Shown here piece by piece: positions 1 through 12,196 of a stretch of DNA of 64,000 bases. Under the pieces are notes generated by a model that saw nothing but the letters and a program-made list of their open reading frames with translations, made no database searches and was not told where the DNA came from. The stretch is from assembly GCA_013115145.1 (NCBI GenBank), contig JAAPAO010000069.1:1-64000 (forward strand), written 5' to 3'. Position numbers and translations under genes: made by a program. Source of the DNA: Perkinsus chesapeaki. Its lineage: Eukaryota; Perkinsozoa; Perkinsida; Perkinsidae. Every line of letters starts with the position of its first letter. Position 1 is the first letter of the stretch.

Positions 1-200
1 GCGTCACCGTCATCACCAGGGACTGCAACCTTAGCTGCGGCATCCCAGAAGCTCTCGCGCAAACGCGCTACTACTTGGAGGGAGAGGCCCTTAGCCTGCT
101 GTAAAACGAAAGCCCGAGCTTCGACGTCAAGCGCTCCGTCACCGGGGACAACCGCCTCTATGACGCGCTGCAGGATAGCCTCTGCCTGAGGAGCCGCCAT
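1..200 (-). CDS. 5' end of an unidentified protein, runs off the window
   Basis: An open frame reads leftward from an ATG at 200 to the window edge without a stop (about 66 codons). It is GC-rich and begins MAAPQAEAILQRVIEAVV, rich in Ala, Val and Glu, and predicted mostly helical. I do not recognise the family. The look of the segment (short alanine-rich start, no intron, almost 1 kb of non-coding DNA upstream) would also suit the gag start of an LTR retroelement, but no long terminal repeat or primer-binding site could be shown because the element body lies outside the window. Confidence 0.4.
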   Translation of the reverse strand, partial: MAAPQAEAILQRVIEAVVPGDGALDVEARAFVLQQAKGLSLQVVARLRESFWDAAAKVAVPGDDGD

Positions 201-1232
201 GCACGATGAAACGTGTGGAACAGGCTAAATCTATATGACAAAGAAACCTCCGAACAACTCTGAGAACCCAATGCTTAGCTTTGGGTATGTAACTCTCAGC
301 ATCACTTTACGTGTGGAGGGCTGTCTAGTGAACATTAGTCACTAGCGTGGCACAACTTGTGCGGTGTGGGCCTGGTGCAAAGCTGAGTGATTCAACGAGC
401 TCACGGAGTTGGCGAAACACCAGCCTCGATCAACGGGCGAGGGCACATACAGTGTGCCACATAGTACTTGTCACCAGGGAATACCCGCGGCAACAGACCG
501 ACAGTGCCGAAAGTTTCATATCAAGACTCCCCGAACTAAACACTGTCCCATCAAGGAAACAACAGCACAGGTCTTCAATAAGACCACGTACTATTAGTCA
601 ACTGATACTACAGAGTTCTTACGGGAAACGCCCGAGCGCGATTCGTGCTTCGACCAAACCGCTTAACATGTTTCAAGCCCGAACTTCGAGCCGTGCACAG
701 CGCCGCTGAACCCAGCTATATGGTTCGCACACGCGCAACGTACACGTTGTATCGGCCAGACGGTAGGGGTGCATAGCAGGGCGCCCTAGCCTGACCCGAT
801 CTGGTCTTGAAAAAGACCATCCATCGAGTGAGTGAACCCACAGATGGGTGAACTCGCCGATCCCTACTCGTAGAGCGGGGGTGGTTTGCAGTCCCCTTGG
901 GACGCGCTAACCATTTCGGGAGAGCACATTTGCTCATCACCACGGAATGCCCCGCGGGCGGTCCTTCACGGCCTGTAGCCTGGCGGAACAGGCGGCGAAA
1001 ATCGGTGGGCCGGCCACCGCGATTGGAGAATTTAAAATTAATCAGGGCATTAAAAAAATCGAGACTCGAGCAACACTGACTAGCCTCAGTGTTCGAGTGT
1101 CCCCGTGTCTACAACACGCACGCGTTGCGTCGCACGCGTGCTCAAATTACTCCTCGCGCGTGCTGTGTGATAACCTAGGGAAACCCTGCAGTCGCGTGAT
1201 TTCCCCTCCAAGAAAACGCTGACTCGTTTTCT
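201..1232. other. non-coding stretch with two small hairpins
   Basis: About 1 kb with only short, shadow-like open frames. Two inverted repeats are visible: AACACTGA and TCAGTGTT around 1073-1095, and GAAAACG and CGTTTTC around 1212-1231. The second sits just beyond the point where the neighbouring protease frame stops. It may be promoter region of the leftmost gene or part of a mobile element; nothing decides between them. Confidence 0.4.
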
Positions 1233-1865
1233 CTACGCTAGAAATGACATCGGAGTCTCATACAGGCGCGGGTCTTCACCTCCGAGAATGAGCTGTCCAG
1301 TATGATGGTCGCCAGCCGTAAGATACATAGAGAAATCCCGGCTACCGATAAGTTTTTGGGATGATAATTGATCAACGAATGTATCAAATGAACTCCGGGG
1401 CTTTCTCTTCAGCCCAAGGCCCAGACCCGCATGGGTTGTGCTGTAGCCAGGAGTGTACTTGTAGGCCGATGTTAAACCGAAAGTGAAAGAGGTAGAGCTG
1501 GCGTCGGCTAGTTGTAGTTGCCCAGGCCTTTCGAACATGGTGACGGCCGCACCGTCTTCGAATGGCACTTCCGTAGTCGGCCCCACTTCACATGGCCCAG
1601 GGTTACACTCATAGCACCTATAAACCATTTCGTCACATCGTTTTCGCTCAGTAACTTCATACCAATACTTCCAGATAAGGAATGTGTACGAAGATCCAGT
1701 ATCTACCAGAGCTGATACTTCTTGACCATCAACCTTGAGTTTTGCCACTAGCACATAAGTTTTGTCAGCATCGCTCTGCACTTCCCGTGAAATGGGTAAC
1801 TTAACCATTTGGGATAGCACACGGTTTGCAAATATAATGACCAGCAAGTTACCAAAAGGATCCAT
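1233..1865 (-). CDS. pepsin-family aspartyl protease, N-terminal lobe only
   Basis: The 210-aa frame has a hydrophobic start that could be a signal peptide, then a pepsin-like (A1) N-lobe with the catalytic motif DTGSS near residue 56. A later block ILGGEDPRLY matches the end of the N-lobe, just before the linker to the C-lobe. Full A1 proteases have about 330-400 aa and a second catalytic Asp motif; here the frame stops at MSFLA, and no C-lobe exon is readable in the next 1.2 kb. Either a donor (GTAGAG at the stop) begins a long intron, or the gene was truncated. The N-lobe alone cannot form the two-Asp active site, so this copy is probably inactive unless a distant exon is joined. Confidence 0.65.
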   Translation of the reverse strand: MDPFGNLLVIIFANRVLSQMVKLPISREVQSDADKTYVLVAKLKVDGQEVSALVDTGSSYTFLIWKYWYEVTERKRCDEMVYRCYECNPGPCEVGPTTEVPFEDGAAVTMFERPGQLQLADASSTSFTFGLTSAYKYTPGYSTTHAGLGLGLKRKPRSSFDTFVDQLSSQKLIGSRDFSMYLTAGDHHTGQLILGGEDPRLYETPMSFLA

Positions 1866-2126
1866 ATCTCTGTATGATATTAGATAGTTGTATATCTAAC
1901 GTTGTTGCTTTCACACTTCACGAGGTGCTTCGCACGCAAACGCAAGTGTGGTGTCTACGTGAGTCACGTAACGTGACCGAGCAGTTTTGTCCCCAGCTTC
2001 TTCTATTGGCCGTATCAATTGAAGATGTACCTCCATTCACTCACCTAACTCAACACCTAACATCCGATCCTTATCAGTGGAAGCTTGGTATTTATGATAC
2101 TCTTTGTTGCAATGTTGTATTCAAAT

Positions 2127-5033
2127 CTAGGGAAGCCATTCAAAATAAACTAGCAAGAACGCTGCAAGTCCCGTGAACAGTAACGGGACGATATAGGAAC
2201 GAAGTGATACGATTATCTGCAAAATATCTGCCGGACTTTGATCCAAGTAGGGCATGTCCAGGGCCTCGGCAACACCGGCTCGAACGATCTTCGAATCGTA
2301 CTCGAACGTACAGGATTTGAAGCCATGGCGTGTTTGACATCCAGGGCAATGTCGGATCATATTGCACATTTGATTCTCAAGCATATGGCAGCCTATCATG
2401 GCGAAACGCTCAGTTGAGCATGTTGTTGTCTGAACAAGTCCACCATGAGTGTCGAAGATATGAGACACCAAGTCGTTCTCGCTGACGATCGTAACGGACT
2501 GGTTATGGGTTGCCTGACATTGAGGAACATTACAGCCCAGATGGGGCCTCAGGCACATAATGTGGATTGTGCATAAGTCAGGAAAAGAGGATGATTGCTC
2601 ACCTGGAAGTCTTGGCGTCTATCCGGTGCATATCTATAAAGGTGTTTACTAATAGATTGGTACATACCAGGTGGTGAGAATGCCACAACTGGCTTATTAA
2701 CTAATGCTGCGGCAGCAAGGGCGATACCACCACCAAGAGAGTGACCAGTGAAAACAACTTCACGTTGAGCGAGCCTATCTGCCGAAGCTTCGACGTATTC
2801 GATTATCTGTAAGAAACGGGTATTCGAAAGCTCACACAGTTTGAACTACCTTCGTTATCTTATAGTCGGCTCGAGGTATCCCCATAGCTGATAGAATCTC
2901 CTGCTCTGCATCCAATACCATAGCAGTTGTACCAGGTGACCAAATCTTAACTGTTGGAAAGACTGTACTGAGGAGGGAGGTAACCACTGGCTCTGTCCAC
3001 ATTCTTATATCTTCATTGTAGTCGCTGGCGCGCAAAACATCAGTTCCTTTTATCGCAATCACAGTTCTATTCTCGTCGACTTGGATCTCAACCCAGAACC
3101 TATCATCTCCTTCATCAATCGGGATCACTTCCATGCCTTGTCCTGGAAAGAATGCGTCTATCGCAGCTTGTTGGTCTTCCAGAGTGGTGAAGTACGCAGC
3201 CAAAGTCATGAGACCATAGTCTGTAATGTGAAGGCCGCAGAAGTATTGATCGCATATAGCGTAACGGGCAAGGTACTCAGGCTCGGTATCAAGATTGAGA
3301 GAACCATCACGGGCGAAGTTTGAACTCATCACAGCATGGTCAACCGTCACTCGATCGTCATTAGGAGACTTGTGAACTGAGATGAAGGGTGTACTGGGAT
3401 AGAGGCCTCGGTTATCTTGTACGCAAGCGAGGATACCCAGTCCGAGCCGCACTGCTAAGAATAGGAGCAGGAGCCCAAGGAAGACTCGCAAGACCAGCAC
3501 ACACCAGGCTCTCTCGACACCATGGATCCTTCTCTTCGACCGGCCTGTACGAGGTGCAGTGATCAAAGGAATGGATGCTCGCTTAATGAGTTGACGCATG
3601 AGATGAGCCCATACAACGAGCCTTGCCCCACCAGCCGAAATCTGAGCTACCTCGCAGAGAATACCAGATACCACGTACGTCAGAGCGGTGGCAACAGCGA
3701 ATCTGTAAAACTTAACATATCGAAGTGAGATATAGGCATATGTACACCACCATACTAGTACTAATAATGCCGGGTAGACCAAGGTAAGAACAATAAGATC
3801 ATTTTGAGCATATGTAAATCCCATTTGGGGACTAGCGAATCCTCTAAAGAATAGCAAGAGCATTGGAACAAGGAACATACATTTAAATTGTATAGTATTC
3901 TCAAGCCACATAGAATCATCATAAAATGCATCCTTTTGCCAATCTGATAAACTAATCTCTTTAACAACTATATGTGAAACATATAACAATTGTAACATCC
4001 ATAAGAGTATAAGTATACCATCCATAGTTTGAGGGGATACACCAATTGATACAAGATGTGGTGCAATGAAATTATATATCGAAGTCCTACCAGCAACATC
4101 TAATCCAAAAAGTGGATAGAATGTCCATTGTAATAATCGTGTGACGGATATTGGACCGAGAATGCAATAACCAGCCCACATTATCAAAGTTGATTTCCAA
4201 CTCTTAGCGGCGCCGACACCAGCGGCACGATACCAACGAGGGAATATAAACTGAAATTGTTGTGTCCATTGGAATAGTCCAACTAAGAGGGAGAATCGAC
4301 ACATCCTATTTAAACGACTTGATGCATCTGCCAATCCCTGTAACCAATCTACACGTAGACACCAGACACCGAGTTCACATAGTAGAGGTATGATACTTAT
4401 TATCGCAGTCGTTACAAGTAGCACCATGATAGTCCCATACAAAAGCATTTTGGCCTGCTTTCTTCTGCGAATTTCTTCCCTCCCCGGCACTGTTGCTCGG
4501 CGTGGAGACCTCGGTTGTGTGGGTACACCGGTGAAAACCGGGTTACTCCCAGTAGACCGAGGTGAAGATTCTCCTGTCGTCACAGGAGGCGCCAACAGGT
4601 CCCTAAGACTCGGGTACTCGGCGTAGGACTGCCAACCTATATCCCACAGGCTCAGACCGAGGAACCACGAGCAGCGAATAATCGCATAGAACACGTAGCA
4701 TTTTGTTGTAGACATCAGAAGGTCATACCAGGACAGATCGTTACCAGCAAAGACATAGTTGAACCAGGCAATGAACTGTGACACTATACCGGAGAGAGCG
4801 AGGACGACTAGCCCACCGAGCATACCCATAGCCTGTATGAAGACATAGAGCATACCAATAGCAAGGAGGGAATCAGCACGAGGCACCAATCTAGTTAGTA
4901 GAGTTGGAATAAATGAGAATGCCACATGAGATATCTTTCCTGTGAGGTAGCAGCACGCAAAAAGGAGACCGCGCCTACGGGAAGTCCGCTTCACCGGCTT
5001 GTAGTCGTCTGGATGCCGGTACTGAACGGACAT
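2127..5033 (-). CDS. polytopic membrane class-3 lipase, copy 1
   Basis: Three exons: 5033-2850, 2806-2603 and 2513-2127, joined by introns of 43 and 89 nt, all in phase 0, giving 924 aa. Exon 1 codes for about ten hydrophobic segments, so the protein is embedded in a membrane by its N-terminal two thirds. Exon 2 has the nucleophile elbow GHSLGGG (2726-2746). Exon 3 has ENDLV and CHMLEN, which fit the catalytic Asp and His of lipase_3 enzymes, several Cys as in ATG15-type lipases, and a last membrane segment ending EWLP. The closest logic is diacylglycerol or phospholipid hydrolysis at a membrane, like DAG lipase or ATG15; substrate is unknown. It is the left member of a tandem pair with 5152-8130, same exon plan and same length, with patchy near-identity between them. 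Confidence 0.85.
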
Positions 5034-5151
5034 TGTGAACTGAGTCGGAGTTCTCGAGATTCAGCCACTCGATCGGTACGGTAACTCAGTCGAACGCAAC
5101 AAGGAATCGAATACTGTGCAACCCTCTAAAAGCAATGGTACGTGTATAAAA

Positions 5152-8130
5152 TCAAGGCAACCATTCAAACGATGCCATCAGTACTATAACCAACAGAGCT
5201 AGTATCAGACTGGCGATATAATACCGTGAAGACTCTAGAATGTTACGCAAATCCACGGACATAGAACCAACGTAGGGTACATCGAACATTTGTGCAATGT
5301 TAGCTACAATAATCTTAGAATCATATTCGAATTGGCAAGAGTCAAAACCGTGCCGACTTCGACTCCCTCGGCAATGTCGAATCAGATTGCATACAGTGTT
5401 CTCCAGCATGTGACACCCAACCATAGCGAGGTGCTCAGTGCTGCATGTAATCGTTTGAACCAAACCAGCGTGAGTGTCAAAGATATGTGAGACCACGTCG
5501 TTCTCTCCTATTATAGTGACGGACTGGTTGTGGGTGGCCTGAAACAGGAGCCGCGGCATCCAACAGCGTCTTACAAAGTCGAATAATGATAAATTGAAAC
5601 GTAAAAGTCTATAGTGTAGAAGAAACAGTTGTACTGCAAATATGACGGTAAGTTATTCTGTGACGTTGCTAAGCTCTCCGACATACCTGAAAGGCCTGTC
5701 GTCTATCCGGTGCATATCTATAAAGGTGTTTACTAATAGATTGGTACATACCAGGTGGTGAGAATGCAACAACTGGCTTATTAACTAATGCTGCGGCAGC
5801 AAGGGCGATACCACCACCAAGAGAGTGACCAGTGAAAACAACTTCACGTTGAGCGAGCCTATCTGCCGAAGCTTCGACGTATTCGATAATCTGAAAGGAG
5901 AAAGCCATCGAGACAATATACGACAACTACTTCCTCATGCACTTACTCTGGTGAGCTTATAGTCGGCTCGAGGTATCCCCATAGCTGATAGAATCTCCTG
6001 CTCTGCATCCAATACCATAGCAGTTGTACCAGGTGACCAAATCTTAACGGTTGGAAAGACTGTACTGAGCAGGGAGGTAACCACTGGCTCTGTCCACATT
6101 CTTATATCTTCATTATAATCGCTGGCCCTCCAGAAGTCGGTGCCTTTGACCGCTATGACCGACAGATTGTCATCCACCTGTATCTCGACCCAAAACTGAT
6201 CACTGCCGTCGGCCGCGGGGATAACCTTCATTCCTTGCCCAGGAAAGAATGCATCGATAGCTTCCTGCTGGGTCTTCTCTGTGGTGAAGTACGCAGCCAG
6301 ACTCATCATGCCGTAGTCGGTAACGTGGAGGCCCCAGAACTCCTGGTCGCATACTGCGTAGCGCGCCATCTGAGCCGGTCCGTATCCTAGAGAGTCGTCC
6401 CTAGCAAAGCTGGAGCTCATGATAGCATGGTCTACGGTAACAGCAGGGCACGTAGAGCTCTCCTCGAGCTTGATGAAGGGCACACGAGGATAAAGCCGCC
6501 GATTCTCCTGGATGGTGGCCAGGACGCCAAAGCCTATCATAACACCCATGAAGAGGCTTACGAGTCCAAGAGACACGCGTATTACCAGAACGCACCAAGA
6601 ACGTTCCATACCGTGGGTCTGTCTGAGGGAGCCCTTGCAGCTGTTGGGGTGTCGAGCTGTGATCAGGGGAAGCGATGCCCTTTTGATGAGTTGCCGCATT
6701 AGATGCGCCCAGACGATAAGCCGTGCCCCGCCGGCCGATATACCCGCTATCTCACAGATGGTGCCAGATATGAAATAGGTGAGGATAGCAGCCAATGCGA
6801 ACCGGGCAAACTTGACGTGACGCAGTGAGATATAGGCATATGTACACCACCATACTAGTACTAATAATGCCGGATAGACCAAGGTAAGAACAATAAGATC
6901 ATTTTGAGCATATGTGAATCCCATTTGGGGACTAGCGAATCCTCTAAAGAATAACAAGAGCATCGGAACAAGGAACATACATTTAAATTGTATAGTATTC
7001 TCAAGCCACATAGAATCATCATAAAATGCATCCTTTTGCCAATCTGATAAACTAATCTCTTTAACAACTATATGTGAAACATATAACAATTGTAACATCC
7101 ATAAGAGTATAAGTATACCATCCATAGTTTGAGGGGATACACCAATTGATACAAGATGAGGTACAATGAAATTATATATCGAAGTCCTACCAGCAACATC
7201 TAATCCAAAAAGTGGATAGAATGTCCATTGTAATAATCGTATGACGGATATTGGACCGAGAATGCAATAACCAGCCCACATTATCAAAGTTGATTTCCAA
7301 CTCTTAGCGGCGCCGACACCAGCGGCACGATACCAACGAGGGAATATAAACTGAAATTGTTGTGTCCATTGGAATAGTCCAACTAAGAGGGAGAATCGAC
7401 ACATCCTATTCAAACGACTTGATGCATCTGCCAATCCCTGTAACCAATCCACACGTAGACACCAGATCTTCGTTTCACACAGCAGTGGTATCAAAGCAAA
7501 AATGGCAGTCATTACGACCATCACCATAATAGGTCCGTACAGCAGCATCTTGGCCTGTTTGTCTATACGGCGGGCCTTCGCGGCGCCCGGAGCCGAAGCA
7601 GCTCTGCGAGGGGACAGTGGAACTGAAGGACCGTCCCTCGCAGATGGGCTACTATCGCGCCGATCGCGCGAGCCTGAGTTGTACATCTGCTCGGGCGGCG
7701 CGAGAAGGTCTCTTAGGGTAGGGTACTCGGCGTAGGACTGCCAACCTATTTCCCACAGGCTCAGGCCGAGGAACCACGAGCAGCGAATAACTGCATAGAA
7801 GATGTAACAGGTTGTTGTTGATGCAAGGAGATCATACCAGGACACAGAGTTACCAGCAAAGACATAGTTGAACCAGGCGATGAACTGTGACACTATACCG
7901 GAGAGAGCGAGGACATCTAGGCCCCAAAGCATACCCATAGCCTGAATGAAGACATACAGCATGCCAATAGCAAGGAGGGAATCAGCACGAGGCACCAATC
8001 TAGTTAGTAGAGTTGGAATGAATGAGAATGCCACATGGAATATCTTTCCCGTGAGGTAGCAGCACGCAAAAAGGAGACCACGGGGGCGCTTGGATTCTTT
8101 GCCTTTAAGTCCTGTCGATGTCTCAGTCAT
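5152..8130 (-). CDS. polytopic membrane class-3 lipase, copy 2
   Basis: Exons 8130-5947, 5890-5687 and 5538-5152 have lengths 2184, 204 and 387 nt, exactly those of copy 1, and again give 924 aa. I chose the ATG at 8130 because its product (MTETSTGLKG) aligns with the start of copy 1; an in-frame ATG exists at 8331 but its 67-residue extension has no counterpart. Introns are 56 and 148 nt. The elbow GHSLGGG is in exon 2 and the Asp/His block (ENDVV, CHMLEN) in exon 3. Large parts of exons 1 and 2 are almost identical in DNA to copy 1 and AT-rich, while the start, the linker before the third membrane cluster and the segment before the lipase core are diverged and GC-rich. Confidence 0.85.
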
Positions 8131-8341
8131 AGTTCGGAACAAAGGGCCTCGATCACACCACGTAACAGACCACATACTAACGCAACAAGCACTACAGAGA
8201 ATAAAACAACACTCAATAGCGGCCGCCTCTGCCTCTTCTATGTCGGCTCCGGCTTCGGCTTCTAGAGCCGCCCGAATCACGGCTCGGTGATCTCGAACTG
8301 AAACATTGAACGCATGAACTCGATGTACCATAAAGCTGTAT

Positions 8342-8758
8342 TCACCACCTTCCGCGACTACGGGAACGTCCTCGGTCCTGGTCCGCGTATTTGGCGTTGT
8401 AGTCCCGGAGAGAGTAGGCAGACAATCTGATAGGGGATGAGTGGAGCACTTGCTTAACGGTGCAATATAGACTGCGGACTGGCATCACGGCATATAGGGC
8501 GCCAGACTGACCTATGCCTATCCTTCTTATTTCCGCTTCCCTCGTCAAAGTAGGCTCCATTGAGTTCCCTTCTACACCGAACCGCATCACGGCGCACCGA
8601 GTACGATAGGAGGCAAAAGCAGGTACTGGAGGAGGAGGAGGAAGTGTCAGCCCTGCAGTTGGACAACAATACCACAGTAAAGCAAGTGGCAACCTACTTA
8701 GCATCTCCATCGGGGTTATCCGACCATTTAGAAACGAGCTGAAGGCTTTCAAGATCAC
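8342..8758 (-). CDS. possible small hypothetical protein
   Basis: A 138-aa frame with a short proline run (LTLPPPPPVP) and an Arg/Ser-rich end. It lies 212 nt upstream of lipase copy 2 on the same strand. No known domain. It could be a 5' exon or leader region of the lipase gene or a chance frame; splice signals do not decide. Confidence 0.2.
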   Translation of the reverse strand: MILKAFSSFLNGRITPMEMLSRLPLALLWYCCPTAGLTLPPPPPVPAFASYRTRCAVMRFGVEGNSMEPTLTREAEIRRIGIGQSGALYAVMPVRSLYCTVKQVLHSSPIRLSAYSLRDYNAKYADQDRGRSRSRGRW

Positions 8759-9010
8759 GCCCTGAGGAGTGGAACAATATTTTAGTCAAGCGGCAGGGAT
8801 GGCACTACGAGCCTCTGGCAGCCTCAGGTGGGGAAAAGGTGCCGAGAAAACGTGAGGATAAGGTTGAAAAATAATAGTAGTGAATAATAGCGAACAGCAA
8901 CGATGGTGCATAAACATACACCAGTTCGTCTATCTTCCCCATTCAACAGCCTAGAAAGAGAGGTCTACTACGAGCACGAGTGAGCCGGCTTCTGTTCATA
9001 GTGGAGCAAT

Positions 9011-9816
9011 CTATTGAGTAGCAGAGAAATCCGCAACAATCAGGCCTCTATCGAACACACGGAGAGTGCCACTCTGTTCACCGCACGAAAAATGCCAAGT
9101 TGATGCATTTGGCTCCTCCTTTTACAGCATTTTGGACTCATGGTCGGTAAGGTACGAAGTACGACTATTGAACCCTACCTTGATATTGCTCTCCTATTTT
9201 AGTCAATTCCTCCTCTGTGATATCTTTTGGAAAACCAACAATTATAACCTCGAACACCGATCCTTCTCGAGGAATTCTGAAACCAAACATTCCCCCTATG
9301 CTGCCGACCCTCCTCCTCCTACCGTCGTCGTTTCCTCTTAGCATCCTTCTCCTGTTGCACCGCCCCCGGGCCCTGAGGTGCTCCAGCTGAGCCTCTAATA
9401 ACAGCATAGTTAACCTGAAGTCCGCCTATGCCACCGGGTCACTAGGGAGCCCATACCTTCACGCGGGAGCCCAGGATATAGGTGCCGTTGATCTCGTCTT
9501 GGGCTCTCGAGGCATCTGACTCTACACCGTACTGAATGAAGGCCATAACCTGCCACAATGATGATGCCTCCCACACACACGGGACGAGGCTTACGTCTCT
9601 TGCAGTTGTAATGACACATATATCAGAAACCTGACCGTACTGTGAAAAGATACGCTGCAGCTCGTCTTTAACGTTCTCGACCGAGGTGTTCCTCGGAAGA
9701 CCTCCGACCCACACTCTAAGGTTGGAAGATTCCTATGAGGTTGATAGGCTACCCCACCTGGTATAGCTCTTCTCCATAGAAGCATCCTGAGCTGCTTTGG
9801 TGGTAGGCTTGGCCAT
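9011..9816 (-). CDS. RNA-binding protein with RRM domains
   Basis: Seven exons read 9816-9758, 9715-9595, 9549-9457, 9414-9323, 9276-9179, 9118-9082 and 9047-9011; together 537 nt, 178 aa. RRM1 starts with the RNP2-like VWVGGLP (residues ~21-27), continues SQYGQVSDI and VMAFIQYG (RNP1-like) and ends SRVKVNYAV. A basic linker (KRKRRR) follows, then a second RRM half: EVIIVGFPKDITEEEL, with INLAFFV and GLIVADFS. The second domain stops right after its third strand, so it lacks the last helix and strand. Likely a nuclear pre-mRNA or mRNA-binding factor. Introns are 37-60 nt long. An in-frame ATG at 9888 would add 24 residues. No exact orthologue recognised. Confidence 0.75.
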
Positions 9817-10147
9817 GGTGCCCTGTACTGCAACATGCAACGCTTGCTGCCCGTTAACTGATGGTAGCAAGCCCGGTGTTGGATACATAGAAAAGGAGAT
9901 ACCTGTGATGGTCAAGCCTTTATAGCAGCTAGGAACACAAGACCCCTTATTTATTATACGATATAGAGACATGCACAGGACCACAGCTTATGCTCGGTGT
10001 GGCTGGTATGGTAGGATATATATAGAGGAAATAGGGGGTGATAAAGGTAAGAAGAAATATCGATAGTGCAGTCCTGCAGAAAGGAACAACTCTTACAGTT
10101 GTTAAGTCGATATCGATGAAAACACTTTGTTGAATAATCATCAAAAA

Positions 10148-11216
10148 TGCATATTATACCGCCTCCCTGGGAGTCGAACCTGTGCCCTCCAGATGGGAGA
10201 GAACAGCGGCACAGACCCCTGACGCTCCGACCAGATGCCTCTCAAAAACTGGAGCCGAGCCTCGCAGTGAGGGGGAATAGGACAGCGAGGAGACTGGAGT
10301 GCCCCGACTAGCCGGCATGCTGGGTACTAAAAAGACAGTTGTGAAATAACATAACAGCGGCATGAACCGACTGCCGAGTCCTCCTCATAGCAAGCTGAGG
10401 CCCTACTTTAAGTGTGATGATTGGCATTCGAGTCGGAGTGAGAAACAAGTTCCGAACATGTAGACAACAGAGAGACGGCTATAGAAAAGCACTTCACTGC
10501 GGCCAAGTTCTCTCAATAATCACTGCCGGTATATATTATGAGTAGCCCAAACGCATTAGTAATATCATTCGCACTTACCATCATCAGAACGGAGAACAGT
10601 TCCCGCCGTTTGCCTAACGGCTGTCGAGCTACTACTGCCACCCGTCGGTGTATCATTGGGCTCCTCCAATCTTGGAAATGAACGTAATGACCACTGTGAT
10701 GCCGCCCCAACAGTATCGCTCCCTAGCTCTTGAGACCCTCTTAATGGTCGGGATGCTAGTTCACAATCAAAGACAGATAAAGCGGAGCCGATGTACCTTG
10801 AAAGGTAGGGATATACAACCCGTCGAATTGATAGCTGTATCAGTATTATTTCGGCGTATTAAGACCACATATATGAGTTTACTAATACTCTGGAGATTAG
10901 CAACGCGATTATATAGTCTAACTCAGAGCTACCCTATACTAGAGCAGTACCATCACCACAGCCTATTCATAGAGAAGCATCCCCGAGCGTTCCCAGAAGG
11001 AATTCATGCTGCATTTCCTTGTGGTGTGGGATCCTATTCGTTTTGCAATACTGTCTAATCCCCGAAGGGCACTTGAGTACCCCCCAGCCGTCCCTTTACA
11101 TTACTCTTCATCTGATATCATTCTCCCAGTAGAGCTAAGCACACCTCCTTCCAATGCCTCGGCGGTCCTCGCTTTATTGGCTGGTAATCCTCGCCGTGAA
11201 CCCCTATGACGGCCTA
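10148..11216. other. about 1 kb without a supported gene
   Basis: Frames on both strands are short and unlike proteins. At 10165-10230 the minus strand has a B-box-like GGTTCGACTCC inside a set of nested inverted repeats (TGTGCC/GGCACA), but the arms do not fold into a tRNA. Nothing else is seen. Confidence 0.4.
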
Positions 11217-12196
11217 CTACAACCGAGTTGCACAAGGAAGTGCTGACCTTTCCCTCCTCCTCTTTATCACTTTAACCACAGTATCTATGTCCCTCCGACA
11301 CACATGACACTCCCCCTTCAGCACACGAAGAATGTCCTTCATGCAGTCCAAGCAGATGCCGCTATGACCACACGGCAAGAAGACCTACACCCCGGATCGA
11401 ACCCCGCCTGGGGCATCTTCCCCAATTACCAGTCTAACATCAGTCTCCTCGAAGCATACGGTACATAGCCCCGGTATCAGCGTCTTAGCTGTACTGACGG
11501 GGAATGACTTTCGGCTACTACTACTGTAGCTGTTGCGGTCTCGGGACGTTTTCGAAATCTCCGTCTTCGGAGTGGCTAGCGAGTTGATCGTCTTCATCCT
11601 AACAAATCGCTGAAACTGCTAACAGGATCAACGCGGCGGCATGCCTAAAGAAGTTGGTGGTGATCTTCCGGAGCTTAAACAGCTTCCCTTCGCTCTTTTG
11701 AATAGCCATTTCAAGCCGCGACGGAGCCTTCTCCGCCTCGCCTGCCACGTCCTCAATAGCCCGTCACTCAACCCTCATTACATTCGTCCATAGTGTCCGC
11801 TTCGGACTCGCCGTTACCGACTTCAACATCATCGCCTAGCCCCAACAGGAACTCATTCCCAGCGTTACCGAACATGCATGATCTGATCAACCACTGTGAA
11901 GCGCCTTTCAACGAGGGTCGAATTACCGGCACAAAAACACCCTCACCACGCCGCCTTCTTCCTCCGAGTCCCTCGGCACTTCAACTTCGATATTACAGGA
12001 ATGGCAACGCACTCTCTCTATTAGGCGCTCTCGACCGATATACTATAGCGTGCTCTAGGTCCAACCGTATGAATGGTACTACCTTGTGGACTCTCCAACA
12101 GATACATAGGAGCAAAATAATAACAGCTACTATCATTCCTACAGCAGCCAACAACATAGCCAAGTTAACGCTATCATCCTCAGTGGAAGCCGACAT
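11217..12196 (-). CDS. membrane-anchored RING-finger protein, probable E3 ubiquitin ligase
   Basis: The C-terminal RING is clear once a 45-nt intron (11429-11385) is removed: CTVCFEETDVRL joins to VFLPCGHSGICLDC, then CHVCRRDID, a C3HC4 pattern with Cys and His in the right order. The last exon (11384-11217) ends with a basic tail. Toward the N-terminus a frame from 12196 encodes one hydrophobic segment (LAMLLAAVGMIVAVIILLL) followed by an acidic stretch (EVEVPRDSEEEGG) and a piece ending FFRHAAALILL. The exact middle exons between 11600 and 12130 are not certain. Role inferred from the family: ubiquitin transfer at a membrane. Confidence 0.65.

Noticed and set aside
347-1222. Several 60-120-codon plus-strand frames
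   Set aside because: No domain, biased composition, overlapping frames on both strands; look like chance.
8131-8331. N-terminal extension of lipase copy 2
   Set aside because: Copy 1 lacks it and aligns from the ATG at 8130; exon lengths then agree exactly.
10150-10230. B-box-like GGTTCGACTCC that suggests a tRNA on the minus strand
   Set aside because: T-stem pairs at only two of five positions, and no D-arm or acceptor strand fits. At best a degenerate remnant.
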